Source: Flavobacteriales bacterium UBA4466
GTDB taxonomy: Bacteria; Bacteroidota; Bacteroidia; Flavobacteriales_D; Crocinitomicaceae
NCBI GenBank assembly: GCA_905182335.1
Contig: CAJJBE010000004.1
Location: forward strand, 1-64,000
DNA length: 64,000 nt
Direction of reading: 5' to 3'
Part shown: piece after piece, positions 6,962-16,286 of the stretch
Numbering within the stretch: the first letter of the stretch is position 1
Layout: every line of letters begins with the position of its first letter
Notes under the pieces: generated by a model
Databases searched by the model: none
Seen by the model: the letters and a program-made list of their open reading frames with translations, nothing else
What the model was told of the DNA's origin: nothing
Made by a program: the position numbers and the translations under genes

Positions 6962-7669
6962 ATGAAAACGAAACACATTAGACTATTATTTTTAGGAATA
7001 CTTTCTTCCTTAATGTTTAGTTGTAATCCCACAGATTGCACTAATGGAGTTCAAGACGGAAATGAAACAGGAATAGACTGTGGAGGAAACTGTCCACCTT
7101 GTACTACCTCTCCTAATGGAAATAGTTCTCAAAATAATGATTATTGGAAGTTTAGAATTACTATTGATGGTATAACACACGAAGCAGAAGGCTATGGCCT
7201 TTATTGGAATACAGGTACGATTAATAATGCGGCATATGCAACAACGTCTATCAGTTGGGGTATTCTCTGTCAAATTACCGATCCATCTTTAAGTTCATAT
7301 GTAAGCGGTAATAATGGTCAGTTAAGTATTACTATTAATAATCCTTCAATAGGTACAACTATGAGTTCTACTTATAGTACTTGGTTTGCAGATGCAGTCG
7401 AGTTGTCTGCTGGTGCTGCTTACGGATATTTTGGATATTCCTTAACTCAAGGAGGAGTAATGGAGCCGGGTTCAGATGGATGTGTAGGAGGAGTGAATCT
7501 ACCAATTACTATAACTGATTTAGGAACAGCTGGAGGTGGTTTATGGAGTGGGGGGACTAGCCTTAAAGGATCATATTCCGGAATCATTTATTTGAATGCT
7601 CTTGGAACGATAGATGATTATTCAATTCCTATGGATATTGATATTGAATTTGAGGTGCTGCGTCAATAA
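6962..7669 (+). CDS. Cys-rich lipoprotein, first gene of surface operon
   Basis: A 235-residue lipoprotein. The signal MKTKHIRLLFLGILSSLMFSC puts the lipid-modified Cys at 21. A short cysteine cluster follows (CTNGVQDGNETGIDCGGNCP), a pattern common in Bacteroidota surface proteins. The remaining ~180 residues are rich in Gly, Ser and Thr with a beta-strand pattern (WKFRITIDGITHEAEG; GTSLKGSYSGIIYLNALG), suggesting one beta-sandwich domain of unknown function. It lacks the island's shared tail. Its stop lies 6 nt before the next start, so it is the first gene of a four-gene operon, behind its own cassette promoter. The function is unknown. Confidence 0.75.
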   Translation: MKTKHIRLLFLGILSSLMFSCNPTDCTNGVQDGNETGIDCGGNCPPCTTSPNGNSSQNNDYWKFRITIDGITHEAEGYGLYWNTGTINNAAYATTSISWGILCQITDPSLSSYVSGNNGQLSITINNPSIGTTMSSTYSTWFADAVELSAGAAYGYFGYSLTQGGVMEPGSDGCVGGVNLPITITDLGTAGGGLWSGGTSLKGSYSGIIYLNALGTIDDYSIPMDIDIEFEVLRQ

Positions 7670-7675
7670 ATAACT

Positions 7676-9862
7676 ATGAAAACACTACTACTTACTTTAC
7701 TATTAGTCCCAATGATGAGCTTTGGGCAGAACAATTACTCAATGAGCTTTGATGGGAATGATGATTATGTTGAATTAACTGACATAGATTTGTTGCAAGA
7801 CTTTACTATAAGCGCATGGATTAAAACTGATGATATTAGTTCATATCAAAATATTGTTTCAAAATATGTGAATGCTCCTGAACCTGGAGGTTATGCATTA
7901 ATTATAAGTGACCAAGGGAATTTTTACGCACATACAGGCCTAGGTGTTACACCTACTACTTTTTGTGCTACCAATACACTTGCAAATATTAATCAATGGA
8001 ATTACATCTCTCTAACTTTAGATGCTGGATTATTATCTTTTTATCTAAATGGTCAGTTTATTCACTCGTGTAATGGTTTAAACAATTCTCCAAATACAAC
8101 TTCTAATACATTTATTGGTAAAGCAGCTCATGGTTGGACCGAGATGTTTGATGGATTAATAGATGATGTTTCTATATGGAACACTCCACTTACCGAACAA
8201 GAAATACAACAATATATGAACTGCCCACCAACAGGAACAGAAACAGGTTTAGTTGGATATTGGAACTTTGAAGAAGGAATCGGAACTACAGCTTACGACT
8301 TAACATCTAATGGAAATGATGGAACAATTAACGGAGCAACATATAGTACAGATGTTCCTATTCAGAATTGTTGTACAACAGATACCTCATATACTGATAT
8401 TACAACTTGTGATAGCACTTACTTATGGAATGATAGTACTTATAATCAAAGTGGAATTTATTCATATGATGGTAATATTGACAATGATTATTCAATGAGT
8501 TTTGATGGTGTGGATGATTATGTAACTGGTACATCTGGCCTTGATTTACTTTTTACAGAAACTAATGAAATGACTTTATCTGCCTGGATAAAACCATCTA
8601 CACTTAATTCACAACAGTTTATTTTTACTCATAATGATGGCGTATCTGATGGTTCTAATTACGGATTAATATTAAGTGATGGTAAAATTTACTTCGTTGC
8701 AGGTCCTAGTTGGTTTGAATCTGAAGGTGTTAACGTGAGTGAAAATCAACTAATTATAGATGTCTGGAGTCACATTACTGTATCCTATGATGGTAACGCA
8801 ATTAGATTTTATTTAAATGGGCAGCTTGATTTTGAAAATTATGTTTACGATGAGTTTGAAGATAATTGGAGTGGTACTTTTCATATAGGTCAAAGAGGTG
8901 ATGGGCAATATAAATTTAATGGTAACATAGATAACATAAATCTTTGGAACCAATCTTTAACTCAACAAGAAATACAGCAATATATGGACTGTCCACCAAC
9001 AGGAACAGAAACAGGGCTTGTTGGCTATTGGAAATTTGAGGAAGGAAGTGGAACAACAGCTATTGATTTGACGCCTAATGGTAATGATGGAACAATAAAT
9101 GGAGCTACATATAGTACAGATGTTCCTGTGCAGAATTGTAATCTAACAAATGCAGCAGGTTGTGATAGCATTGCTGTTCTTAATTTAACATTAAACAACC
9201 CAAGTTCTAGTACAGATGTAATAATAGCTTGCGATTCTTATAGTTGGTTAGATGGGAACACTTATACAGCATCTAACAATTCAGCAACATATACAACAAC
9301 AAATGCTGAAGGATGTGATAGTACTATTACACTTGACTTAACAATTAACTCTCAATCAACAAGTTTAATTATTGAAACAGCTTGTGATTTCTATATAGCA
9401 CCTGATGGTCAGGTTTATACTTCTACAGGAAGCTATAGCTCTACTGTCCAAAATGCTGCAAGTTGTGATAGTGTTATTTCAATTGATTTGACTATTGACC
9501 CACTCCCTAATAATGCTGTAATACAGAATGGTGCAACATTAACAGCTACTCAAACTGTAGCTGCATATCAGTGGGTAGATTGTGATAATGGCAATGCTCC
9601 AATAGTAGGTGAAGTCAATCAATCATTTACACCAATTTCAACAGGTAATTATGCAGTAATTGTTAATGTTAATGGATGTAGTAATACATCAGAATGCAGG
9701 TTAGTAGACTTCACAGGAATAAATGAACTAAACAACACCCTTAAACAACTAATAAAGATTGTTGATGTGCTAGGCAGAGAAACACCATTTAAACCCAACA
9801 CACCTCTTCTATACATCTATAATGATGGAACTGTGGAGAGGAAAATGATAATTAAAGAATAA
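7676..9862 (+). CDS. Secreted double LamG-domain surface protein, cassette 2
   Basis: A 728-residue protein with the cassette signal MKTLLLTLLLVPMMSFGQ. Two laminin-G-like (LamG_3/concanavalin-type) domains occupy about 20-185 and 265-435. Each opens with YSMSFDGxDDYV, contains the LYxNGxL-type strand and 'DGLIDDVSIWNxxLTxQEIQ', and closes with TGLVGYWxFEEGxGTTA. Three units of the Cys repeat 'ACDSYxWxDGxTYT...GCDSxxTLDLTI' follow, then a 'YQWVDCDNG' module and the short shared tail. LamG domains bind glycans or proteins, so an adhesin or polysaccharide-binding role is likely. The 54-bp signal sequence is identical to those at 12435 and 14435. The stop is 2 nt before the next start. Confidence 0.85.
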   Translation: MKTLLLTLLLVPMMSFGQNNYSMSFDGNDDYVELTDIDLLQDFTISAWIKTDDISSYQNIVSKYVNAPEPGGYALIISDQGNFYAHTGLGVTPTTFCATNTLANINQWNYISLTLDAGLLSFYLNGQFIHSCNGLNNSPNTTSNTFIGKAAHGWTEMFDGLIDDVSIWNTPLTEQEIQQYMNCPPTGTETGLVGYWNFEEGIGTTAYDLTSNGNDGTINGATYSTDVPIQNCCTTDTSYTDITTCDSTYLWNDSTYNQSGIYSYDGNIDNDYSMSFDGVDDYVTGTSGLDLLFTETNEMTLSAWIKPSTLNSQQFIFTHNDGVSDGSNYGLILSDGKIYFVAGPSWFESEGVNVSENQLIIDVWSHITVSYDGNAIRFYLNGQLDFENYVYDEFEDNWSGTFHIGQRGDGQYKFNGNIDNINLWNQSLTQQEIQQYMDCPPTGTETGLVGYWKFEEGSGTTAIDLTPNGNDGTINGATYSTDVPVQNCNLTNAAGCDSIAVLNLTLNNPSSSTDVIIACDSYSWLDGNTYTASNNSATYTTTNAEGCDSTITLDLTINSQSTSLIIETACDFYIAPDGQVYTSTGSYSSTVQNAASCDSVISIDLTIDPLPNNAVIQNGATLTATQTVAAYQWVDCDNGNAPIVGEVNQSFTPISTGNYAVIVNVNGCSNTSECRLVDFTGINELNNTLKQLIKIVDVLGRETPFKPNTPLLYIYNDGTVERKMIIKE

Positions 9863-9864
9863 CT

Positions 9865-12432
9865 ATGAAAACACTACTACTCATTTTACTATTAGTCCCA
9901 ATGATGAGCTTTGGGCAAGTGCCAAGTTATGTCCCTACAAATGGGCTTATTGGTTATTGGCCATTTAATGGAAATGCTAATGACGAATCTGGTAATGGAA
10001 ATAATGCAACTGTAAATGGAGCAACACTAACATTAGATAGATTTGGTAATGTTGATGAATCATATAGCTTTGATGGCATAGATGATTATGTTAATACAAA
10101 TAACCCTTTTTATTCTTCAAACACAAGTCACACTATTTCTTTATGGTTTCATATTAATGATACTTCACAAGCTACACAAGCAATCTTTAATACTGACCCG
10201 CATTCAATAGAAAACTTTGTCTATAACTTTTATTCATTTGAAGAGGGGAATTTTAGCTATTTTTTGGGTGATGGATTGAATACATCTTCATCTTGGAATG
10301 TTTCAGATGATGGACATTTTTTAACTAATCAAACTTGGAGTGGATGGAAACATCTTGTTATAGTTAATGATAATTTAAATTGGAAGTTTTATATAAATGG
10401 AGTTTTAGCCGAATCTTTTAATGCTAGTGGCCCTACTTCTGATATTTTGTCTAATATTCATCTTGGTAGAGCAAGTATTTTTGGAGGTATAGACTTTTTT
10501 AATGGTAAGATTGATGATGTTGCTGTTTGGAATAGAGCTTTAAATCAACAAGAAATAATTGAATTATATAACTCTTGCACTCCTACTTCATCAATTGATA
10601 CACAAACTGCGTGTGATTCATATACATGGATAGATGGGAACACATATACAGCTAGTACTAATAATCCCAACCCTACTTTACATACTATTAATTCGGGAAG
10701 CTATTATTACTTACCATCCACACTTACAATAAATACAGGTGATGTAGTAGAATGGATAAACGATGGCGGCTTTCATGATGTCAATGGAGAGACTAATACC
10801 ATAACTGGTCTACCGTACAATAATCCAGAAGTATTTAATTCCCCCTCAACAAGTGTCGTAGGAGCTGTTATTTATAGTCACACATTTACTATTCCTGGAA
10901 CATATGAATATGACTGCTCTGTTGGACAACATGCTGCAAATGGAATGGTAGGAACGATAACAGTATTACCACCACCTCCAACATTTACAACTATAAATGC
11001 TGCAGGTTGTGACAGTGTTATTACTCTTGATTTGACTATTAACTACTCTAACACAGGAACTGATGTAATCACAGCATGTGATAGTTATACCTGGTTAGAT
11101 GGGAATACATACACAACATCGAATAATACTGCTACGTGGACAGAGACAAACGCTGCGGGGTGTGACTCTGTTGTGACGCTTGACCTTACCATAAATAATT
11201 CTAGTTCAAGCACAGATATAGTAACGGCTTGCGATAGTTACTCTTGGGTGGATGGTAATACTTATACAGCATCTAACAATTCTGCTACATGGACAGAAAC
11301 AAATGCTGCAGGGTGTGACTCTGTTGTGACGCTTGACCTTACCATAAATAATTCTAGTTCAAGTACAGATATAATAACAGCTTGTGATAGTTATACTTGG
11401 CTAGATGGCAATAACTACACAGCATCTAATAATACAGCAACCTATACAACAACAAATGCAGCAGGATGTGATAGTGTTGTGACATTAGACCTTACTATTA
11501 ATTACTCAAATACAGGAGGGGATGTAATCACAGCATGTGATAGTTATACTTGGTTAGATGGAAATACATACACAACATCGAATAATACTGCTACGTGGAC
11601 AACTACAAACGCTGCGGGGTGTGATAGTATTATTACACTTAACTTAACAATTAACAACTCAAGTTCATCAACCGATGTAATCACAGCTTGCGACTCTTAT
11701 ACTTGGCTAGATGGCAATAACTACACAGCATCTAATAATATTGCAACTTATACTATACCGAATGCTACAGGGTGCGATAGTATTGTAACACTTGACCTTA
11801 CAATCAATTCCTCAAACACAGGAACGGATGTTATTACAGCATGTGATAGTTATACATGGGCAGATGGGAATACATACACAATATCGAATAACACTGCAAC
11901 CTATACTGCAACAAATGCAGATGGTTGTGATAGTGTCGTAACACTAAACCTTACAATTGTTCCATTACCAAATAATAGTGTGACACAAACTGGAGCAACA
12001 TTGACTGCTGATCAAGGTGGTGCTTCTTATGAATGGTTGGATTGTGGCAGTAACCTTGTTCCTGTAGGAGGAAGTTGGCAATCATTTTTACCAGCTTTTT
12101 CAGGAAATTATGCTGTTGAAGTAACTTTAAACGGGTGTATAGATACATCTGATTGCTTTTTAATAGATTATACTTCACATCTTAATAATATAACAAATTC
12201 AACCATCATCAAAATCTACCCTAATCCAACATCAGATATTCTAATGATATCTGGCTTGAATAAAGTTTCTGGAGTTCGAGGCCTTGAGATAACATCACCT
12301 AAAGGGGACATTGTTAGAAGACTTGAAGGGACAAAAGAAGAGATTAATGTATCTATGCTAAAGAGTGGTATCTACTTCTTAAACATAAACCATGACAAAG
12401 GAGTTGAGACAATTAGATTTATTAAACAATAA
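9865..12432 (+). CDS. Giant LamG / cupredoxin / Cys-repeat surface protein, cassette 3
   Basis: An 855-residue protein with a cassette-type signal peptide. A LamG domain spans about 20-235 (GLIGYWPFNGNANDESGNG; DVAVWNRALNQQEI). From about 243 come seven 51-residue Cys repeats. The first is interrupted by a cupredoxin-like domain (about 265-370) whose putative type 1 copper ligands are His304, Cys351, His356 and Met361 (spacing C-x4-H-x4-M). A 'YEWLDCGSN' module follows. The protein ends in a full T9SS type A sorting domain (IYPNPTSDILMISGL ... GIYFLNI ... TIRFIKQ), unlike its neighbours, which have the short tail. Predicted to be displayed on the cell surface. Copper binding on an adhesin stalk is unusual. 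Third gene of the operon. Confidence 0.85.
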   Translation: MKTLLLILLLVPMMSFGQVPSYVPTNGLIGYWPFNGNANDESGNGNNATVNGATLTLDRFGNVDESYSFDGIDDYVNTNNPFYSSNTSHTISLWFHINDTSQATQAIFNTDPHSIENFVYNFYSFEEGNFSYFLGDGLNTSSSWNVSDDGHFLTNQTWSGWKHLVIVNDNLNWKFYINGVLAESFNASGPTSDILSNIHLGRASIFGGIDFFNGKIDDVAVWNRALNQQEIIELYNSCTPTSSIDTQTACDSYTWIDGNTYTASTNNPNPTLHTINSGSYYYLPSTLTINTGDVVEWINDGGFHDVNGETNTITGLPYNNPEVFNSPSTSVVGAVIYSHTFTIPGTYEYDCSVGQHAANGMVGTITVLPPPPTFTTINAAGCDSVITLDLTINYSNTGTDVITACDSYTWLDGNTYTTSNNTATWTETNAAGCDSVVTLDLTINNSSSSTDIVTACDSYSWVDGNTYTASNNSATWTETNAAGCDSVVTLDLTINNSSSSTDIITACDSYTWLDGNNYTASNNTATYTTTNAAGCDSVVTLDLTINYSNTGGDVITACDSYTWLDGNTYTTSNNTATWTTTNAAGCDSIITLNLTINNSSSSTDVITACDSYTWLDGNNYTASNNIATYTIPNATGCDSIVTLDLTINSSNTGTDVITACDSYTWADGNTYTISNNTATYTATNADGCDSVVTLNLTIVPLPNNSVTQTGATLTADQGGASYEWLDCGSNLVPVGGSWQSFLPAFSGNYAVEVTLNGCIDTSDCFLIDYTSHLNNITNSTIIKIYPNPTSDILMISGLNKVSGVRGLEITSPKGDIVRRLEGTKEEINVSMLKSGIYFLNINHDKGVETIRFIKQ
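11059..11976 (+). repeat. Six in-frame 153-bp tandem repeats
   Basis: Units start at 11059, 11212, 11365, 11518, 11671 and 11824, each exactly 153 bp (51 codons) around ACDSYTWxDGNxYT and GCDSxxTL. Long stretches are identical between units, and two alternating linker types appear (NNSSSS and NYSNTG). A seventh unit upstream, starting at 10594, is split by the cupredoxin domain. Slippage or recombination could change copy number without breaking the frame. Confidence 0.9.
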
Positions 12433-12434
12433 CT

Positions 12435-14327
12435 ATGAAAACACTACTACTTACTTTACTATTAGTCCCAATGATGAGCTTTGGGCAGAACAACTATTCA
12501 ATGAGCTTTGATGGGCAAGATGATTATGTTGATTTAACTCCTATTGATTTAAGTAATCAAAACGAAATGTCAATTGAAATTTGGATTAATCCTCAAACTA
12601 TAACTGCTAATTCTGCCACTTCAATTATAAGACAAGATGGTGGTGATTGGTTTTTGATTTTTGAACATAATGGAGGTTTGGCTGGACCTGGTACAATAAT
12701 AAACTTTGGCCTTACAACTCAAAATGGATTTGATCAAATGTATACATTTATTGATCCTAACCAATGGACAAATCAATGGATTCATCTTGTAGCAACTTAT
12801 AATGGTATTTCAAAAAAAATATATAAAAATGGTGTTGAAATATTTAGCAATACAATCAGCAACGGATCTATTGTATCATCAAATAACTTTTTCAATATTG
12901 GTAGGTTTGGATCGACAACTTCAGGTTCAGAATACTTTGATGGTTTAGTTGATGAAACAAGAATTTGGAGCAAAGCACTCACCCAACAAGAAATACAGGA
13001 TTATATGAACTGTCCTCCAACAGGAACAGAATCAGGTCTAGTTGGATATTGGAACTTTGAAGAAGGAAGCGGAACAACTGCCCTTGATCAAACATCAAAT
13101 AGCAATGATGGGATCATTTATGGAAATGGATTAATTGGAACAGAATATGAGGGGGGCTATATTTTTCAGTTAGACCCTTCTACGGGAAACGGATTGATTG
13201 CAACTGACAATTATATTGGAACAGGAGAATGGGGGTGCTATGGAATAGCTGTTTCAGGAGCAGATGATCAGTCAATAGGAACAGGAGCCCAAAATACTAC
13301 AGATATTATAAATTCAGGATGTACGGCTAGTAGTAACAATCCCACAGCTGCCAATATAGCTTATAATTATTCTAATGGATATAATGATTGGTTCCTTCCT
13401 TCACTAGATGAGTTAAACTTAATTTATAATAATCTACATTCTCAAGGGATAGTAAATTATGACACTGGTGATCCTAACAATTGGTATTGGTCATCTTCAG
13501 AATCTTCAATTAATGAGCAACAAGGTGCAACTAATATTAATTTTAGTGATGGTTTTATAGCATATAATAATAATAAAGATAGTTGGCAAGGAGGAGTTAT
13601 TGCTGCTAGATCTTTTTCTACAACTATTAATGCTTCTTACGATACAGATACACCTCCTGACAATTGTTGCGCTCCAACCTCATCAATTGATACACAAACT
13701 GCGTGTGACTCTTATACTTGGGTAGATGGCAACACTTACTCCTCTTCAAACAATACAGCTACATATACAACAATAAATGCTGCAGGTTGTGATAGTGTAT
13801 TACTCTTGACTTAACAATTACTCCTCAATCAACAAGTTCAATTATTAAAACAGCTTGTGCTTTCTACACTTGCACCTGATGATGAGGTCTATACTTCTAC
13901 AGGAAACTATACAGCAATAATTGATCAATGCTGCAGGTTGTGATAGTGTTATCACTATTGATTTGACTATAACCCTACGCCTAGTGCTGCTGTAACACAG
14001 AATGGTGCTACACTAACAGCTACTCAAACAGGTGCTACATATCATGGATAGATTGTGATGATGAAAGTATATTGTTGGTGAAATAAACCAAGCTTTCACT
14101 CCTGCCGTAACAGGTAACTATGCAGTAATTGTAACTATTGGTGATTGTTTTAAAAAATCTGAATGCTTTCTAGTAGACTTCACAGGAATAGGCGAACTAA
14201 ACAACACCCCTAAACAACTAATAAAGATTGTTGATGTGCTAGGCAGAGAAACACCATTTAAACCAAACACACCTCTTCTATACATCTATAATGATGGTAC
14301 AGTGGAGAGGAAAGTAGTTTTAAAATA
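12435..14327 (+). pseudogene. LamG + DUF1566 surface protein with frameshifted 3' part, cassette 4
   Basis: The intact front (12435-13814, 459 codons) encodes the cassette signal peptide, a LamG domain (about 20-205; YSMSFDGQDDYVDLT, TGLVGYWNFEEGSGTTA) and a DUF1566-like domain (about 230-400; NDWFLPSLDELNLIY, YWSSSES). The latter is found in surface proteins and is distantly related to C-type lectin-like folds. A Cys repeat then begins. Near 13800 one T is missing relative to sister copies, producing a stop at 13812-13814. Comparison with 9140-9860 and 15150-15630 shows at least four more one-base indels up to about 14090. After that the shared tail (14167-14327) is intact. A truncated protein without a sorting tail would result, unless the indels are sequencing errors. 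Confidence 0.8.
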
Positions 14328-14335
14328 AAACACTA

Positions 14336-14363
14336 AAGCCTTCCACATCGGAGGGCTTTTTTT
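14336..14363 (+). terminator. Operon terminator
   Basis: AAGCCTTCC / GGAGGGCTT hairpin with a seven-T tail, nine pairs including one G-U. It follows the stop of the frameshifted cassette by 8 nt. Confidence 0.88.
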
Positions 14364-14388
14364 ATACCCTTACCCTACTCACACCCTA

Positions 14389-14418
14389 TTGGTCTTTAGA
14401 GTATTAATGTTACTTTTA
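14389..14418 (+). promoter_or_regulatory. Cassette promoter, copy 3
   Basis: TTG (14389-14391), 19-bp spacer, TACTTTTA (14411-14418). Same block as at 5590 and 6914, with 16 nt to the next start. Confidence 0.65.
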
Positions 14419-14434
14419 GAGCAAATTAACTACT

Positions 14435-15631
14435 ATGAAAACACTACTACTTACTTTACTATTAGTCCCAATGATGAGCTTTGGGCAGAATGTCTATATC
14501 CCTGATGCTAATTTTAAATTTGTTCTAGTTGTTAATACTGCTATTAATACAAATGGTGATAGTGAGATACAAGTTAGTGAGGCAAGTGCTTTTACAGGGA
14601 CTATTAATTGCTATGGCCTATCTATTTCAGATTTAACAGGTATAGAAGCCTTTACTGCTTTGGGATATTTGGCTTGTGGTTTTAACCAACTAACATCATT
14701 AGACGTGTCTAGCTGCACTGCTTTAACTACTTTGTATTGTCATAGTAACCAACTAACATCTTTGGATGTGTCTAGTAATACTGCTTTAGCTTGGCTGCAG
14801 TGTCAGGATAACCAACTAACATCTTTGGATGTATCTAACAATACTGCTTTAACTTATTTGCATTGTTCCAATAACGAAATAATATCTTTAGATGTAACTC
14901 AAAATACTGCTTTAACTTACTTTTTTGCTGTTAATACCCAACTAGAGTGCTTAAATGTTCAAAATGGAAACAACACAGCTCTTGGAGACTTTTATGCAAC
15001 TGATAACCCAAACCTTACTTGTATTGAAGTAGATGATGTGAACTATTCAACAGCTAATTGGACTTTTATAGACTCTCAAACTTCTTTTAGCACAGATTGT
15101 GGTAATGACTGTTCGGCTTGTACTCCAACCGCATCAATAGATTCTCATACTTCTTGTGGAAGCTATACAGCACCTGATGGACAGGTTTACACTTCTACAG
15201 GAATCTATACAGCAATAATTGATAATGCTGCAGGTTGTGATAGTGTTATCACTATTGATTTGACTATAAACCCTACTCCTAGTGCTGCTGTAACACAAAA
15301 TGGTGCTACACTAACAGCCACACAAACAGGTGCTGCATACCAATGGTTAGATTGTGATAATGGCAATGCTCCAATAGTAGGTGAAGTCAATCAATCATTT
15401 ACACCAATTTCAACAGGTAATTATGCAGTTATTGTAACTGTTAATGGATGTAGTAATACATCAGAGTGTAGGTTAGTAGACTATACAGGAATAGGAGAAC
15501 TAAACAACACACCTAAACAGCTAATAAAGATTGTTGACGTGCTAGGCAGAGAGATACCATTTAAGCCTAACACACCTCTTCTATACATCTATAATGATGG
15601 CACAGTAGAGAGGAAAATGATAATTAAATAA
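14435..15631 (+). CDS. Secreted leucine-rich-repeat surface protein, cassette 5
   Basis: A 398-residue paralogue of the protein at 5636. It has the cassette signal MKTLLLTLLLVPMMSFGQ, then NVYIPDANFKFVLV, an opening shared with 5636, and about five 21-residue LRRs (residues 60-165; LTSLDVSSNTALAWLQCQDN type). One Cys-repeat unit follows (SIDSHTSCGSYTAPDGQVYT...GCDSVITIDLTI), then an Ig-like 'AAYQWLDCDNG' module and the short shared tail ending RKMIIK. Its last ~230 nt closely match the ends of 5636 and 7676 at the DNA level, which indicates recent duplication or gene conversion. Expected on the cell surface. Probably co-transcribed with 15648, whose start is 16 nt after this stop. Confidence 0.85.
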   Translation: MKTLLLTLLLVPMMSFGQNVYIPDANFKFVLVVNTAINTNGDSEIQVSEASAFTGTINCYGLSISDLTGIEAFTALGYLACGFNQLTSLDVSSCTALTTLYCHSNQLTSLDVSSNTALAWLQCQDNQLTSLDVSNNTALTYLHCSNNEIISLDVTQNTALTYFFAVNTQLECLNVQNGNNTALGDFYATDNPNLTCIEVDDVNYSTANWTFIDSQTSFSTDCGNDCSACTPTASIDSHTSCGSYTAPDGQVYTSTGIYTAIIDNAAGCDSVITIDLTINPTPSAAVTQNGATLTATQTGAAYQWLDCDNGNAPIVGEVNQSFTPISTGNYAVIVTVNGCSNTSECRLVDYTGIGELNNTPKQLIKIVDVLGREIPFKPNTPLLYIYNDGTVERKMIIK

Positions 15632-15647
15632 AGATTGAATTTAATTA

Positions 15648-16058
15648 ATGGCCCTCAAAGTAATCAGATATAAAAACCAAGGTTTTATGTTAGGTGATGA
15701 ACCTGGTCCTCATCCTGTGAAAGATGGAATTTGGGAGACAAGGTTTCTTTTCTCTTTCTATGAGCTCAACAATGGTAGAATTTTGCAGTTATCTTCAAAT
15801 GAGTATTGGAAAGATGATAAGTCTTATGATATAGAGTTTACAGTCCATTCAAACTGGAACAAACTAAATAATGGTCAAATCCATAAGTATGAATTTAGTA
15901 TGGACTTTTGGGAATGGTTCAACTCTTTACCTGGCTGTAATGATGTAGTTGAATATGAGAAGAAACCTTCAAAAGAAGAGATAGATTGTGTAATGGAATT
16001 CTACTGGAAACACGTTCACGAAAAAAGAGAAGAGACTCAAGAAACAATTACTGTATAA
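15648..16058 (+). CDS. Cytoplasmic hypothetical protein within the surface array
   Basis: A 136-residue protein without signal peptide or membrane segment, rich in aromatic residues (FWEWFNSLPG, EFYWKHVHEKRE). It has a beta-strand-like front (ALKVIRYKNQGFMLGDEP) and a helical charged end. I do not recognise the family. It follows the LRR cassette by 16 nt and shares its terminator (16086-16113), so the two are probably transcribed together. It is the only intracellular protein in this part of the island. A role in immunity, regulation or export of its neighbour is possible, but nothing in the sequence proves any of these. Confidence 0.6.
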   Translation: MALKVIRYKNQGFMLGDEPGPHPVKDGIWETRFLFSFYELNNGRILQLSSNEYWKDDKSYDIEFTVHSNWNKLNNGQIHKYEFSMDFWEWFNSLPGCNDVVEYEKKPSKEEIDCVMEFYWKHVHEKREETQETITV

Positions 16059-16085
16059 ATGATTAATAATTTTAGAATAACACTA

Positions 16086-16113
16086 AAGCCTTCCACATCG
16101 GAGGGCTTTTTTT
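16086..16113 (+). terminator. Terminator after cassette 5 unit
   Basis: The same AAGCCTTCC / GGAGGGCTT hairpin and T run as at 14336, placed 28 nt after the 15648-16058 stop. Confidence 0.85.
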
Positions 16114-16286
16114 ATACCAATATATTTAATTTCTAAAAATTCACGTTTTTAACAAAAAAGAGAGATTTTGGCTCAAAATTGATGGTTTTTAAGCATAAAT
16201 GAGTCTTTTTCACCTAAAACTGACTGTTTTCAGTTACTTTCTCATTTAGATACATTATAGATATATAATTCTTTAATTCTCTAAAT

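Larger units (their letters stand above)
14331..14419 (+). repeat. Inter-cassette terminator-promoter block, copy B
   Basis: Direct copy of 6856-6944 (83 of 89 positions equal). Most differences are single substitutions, and the one in the hairpin improves pairing (GAG to GGG). It ends the four-gene operon and starts the next cassette. Confidence 0.9.
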
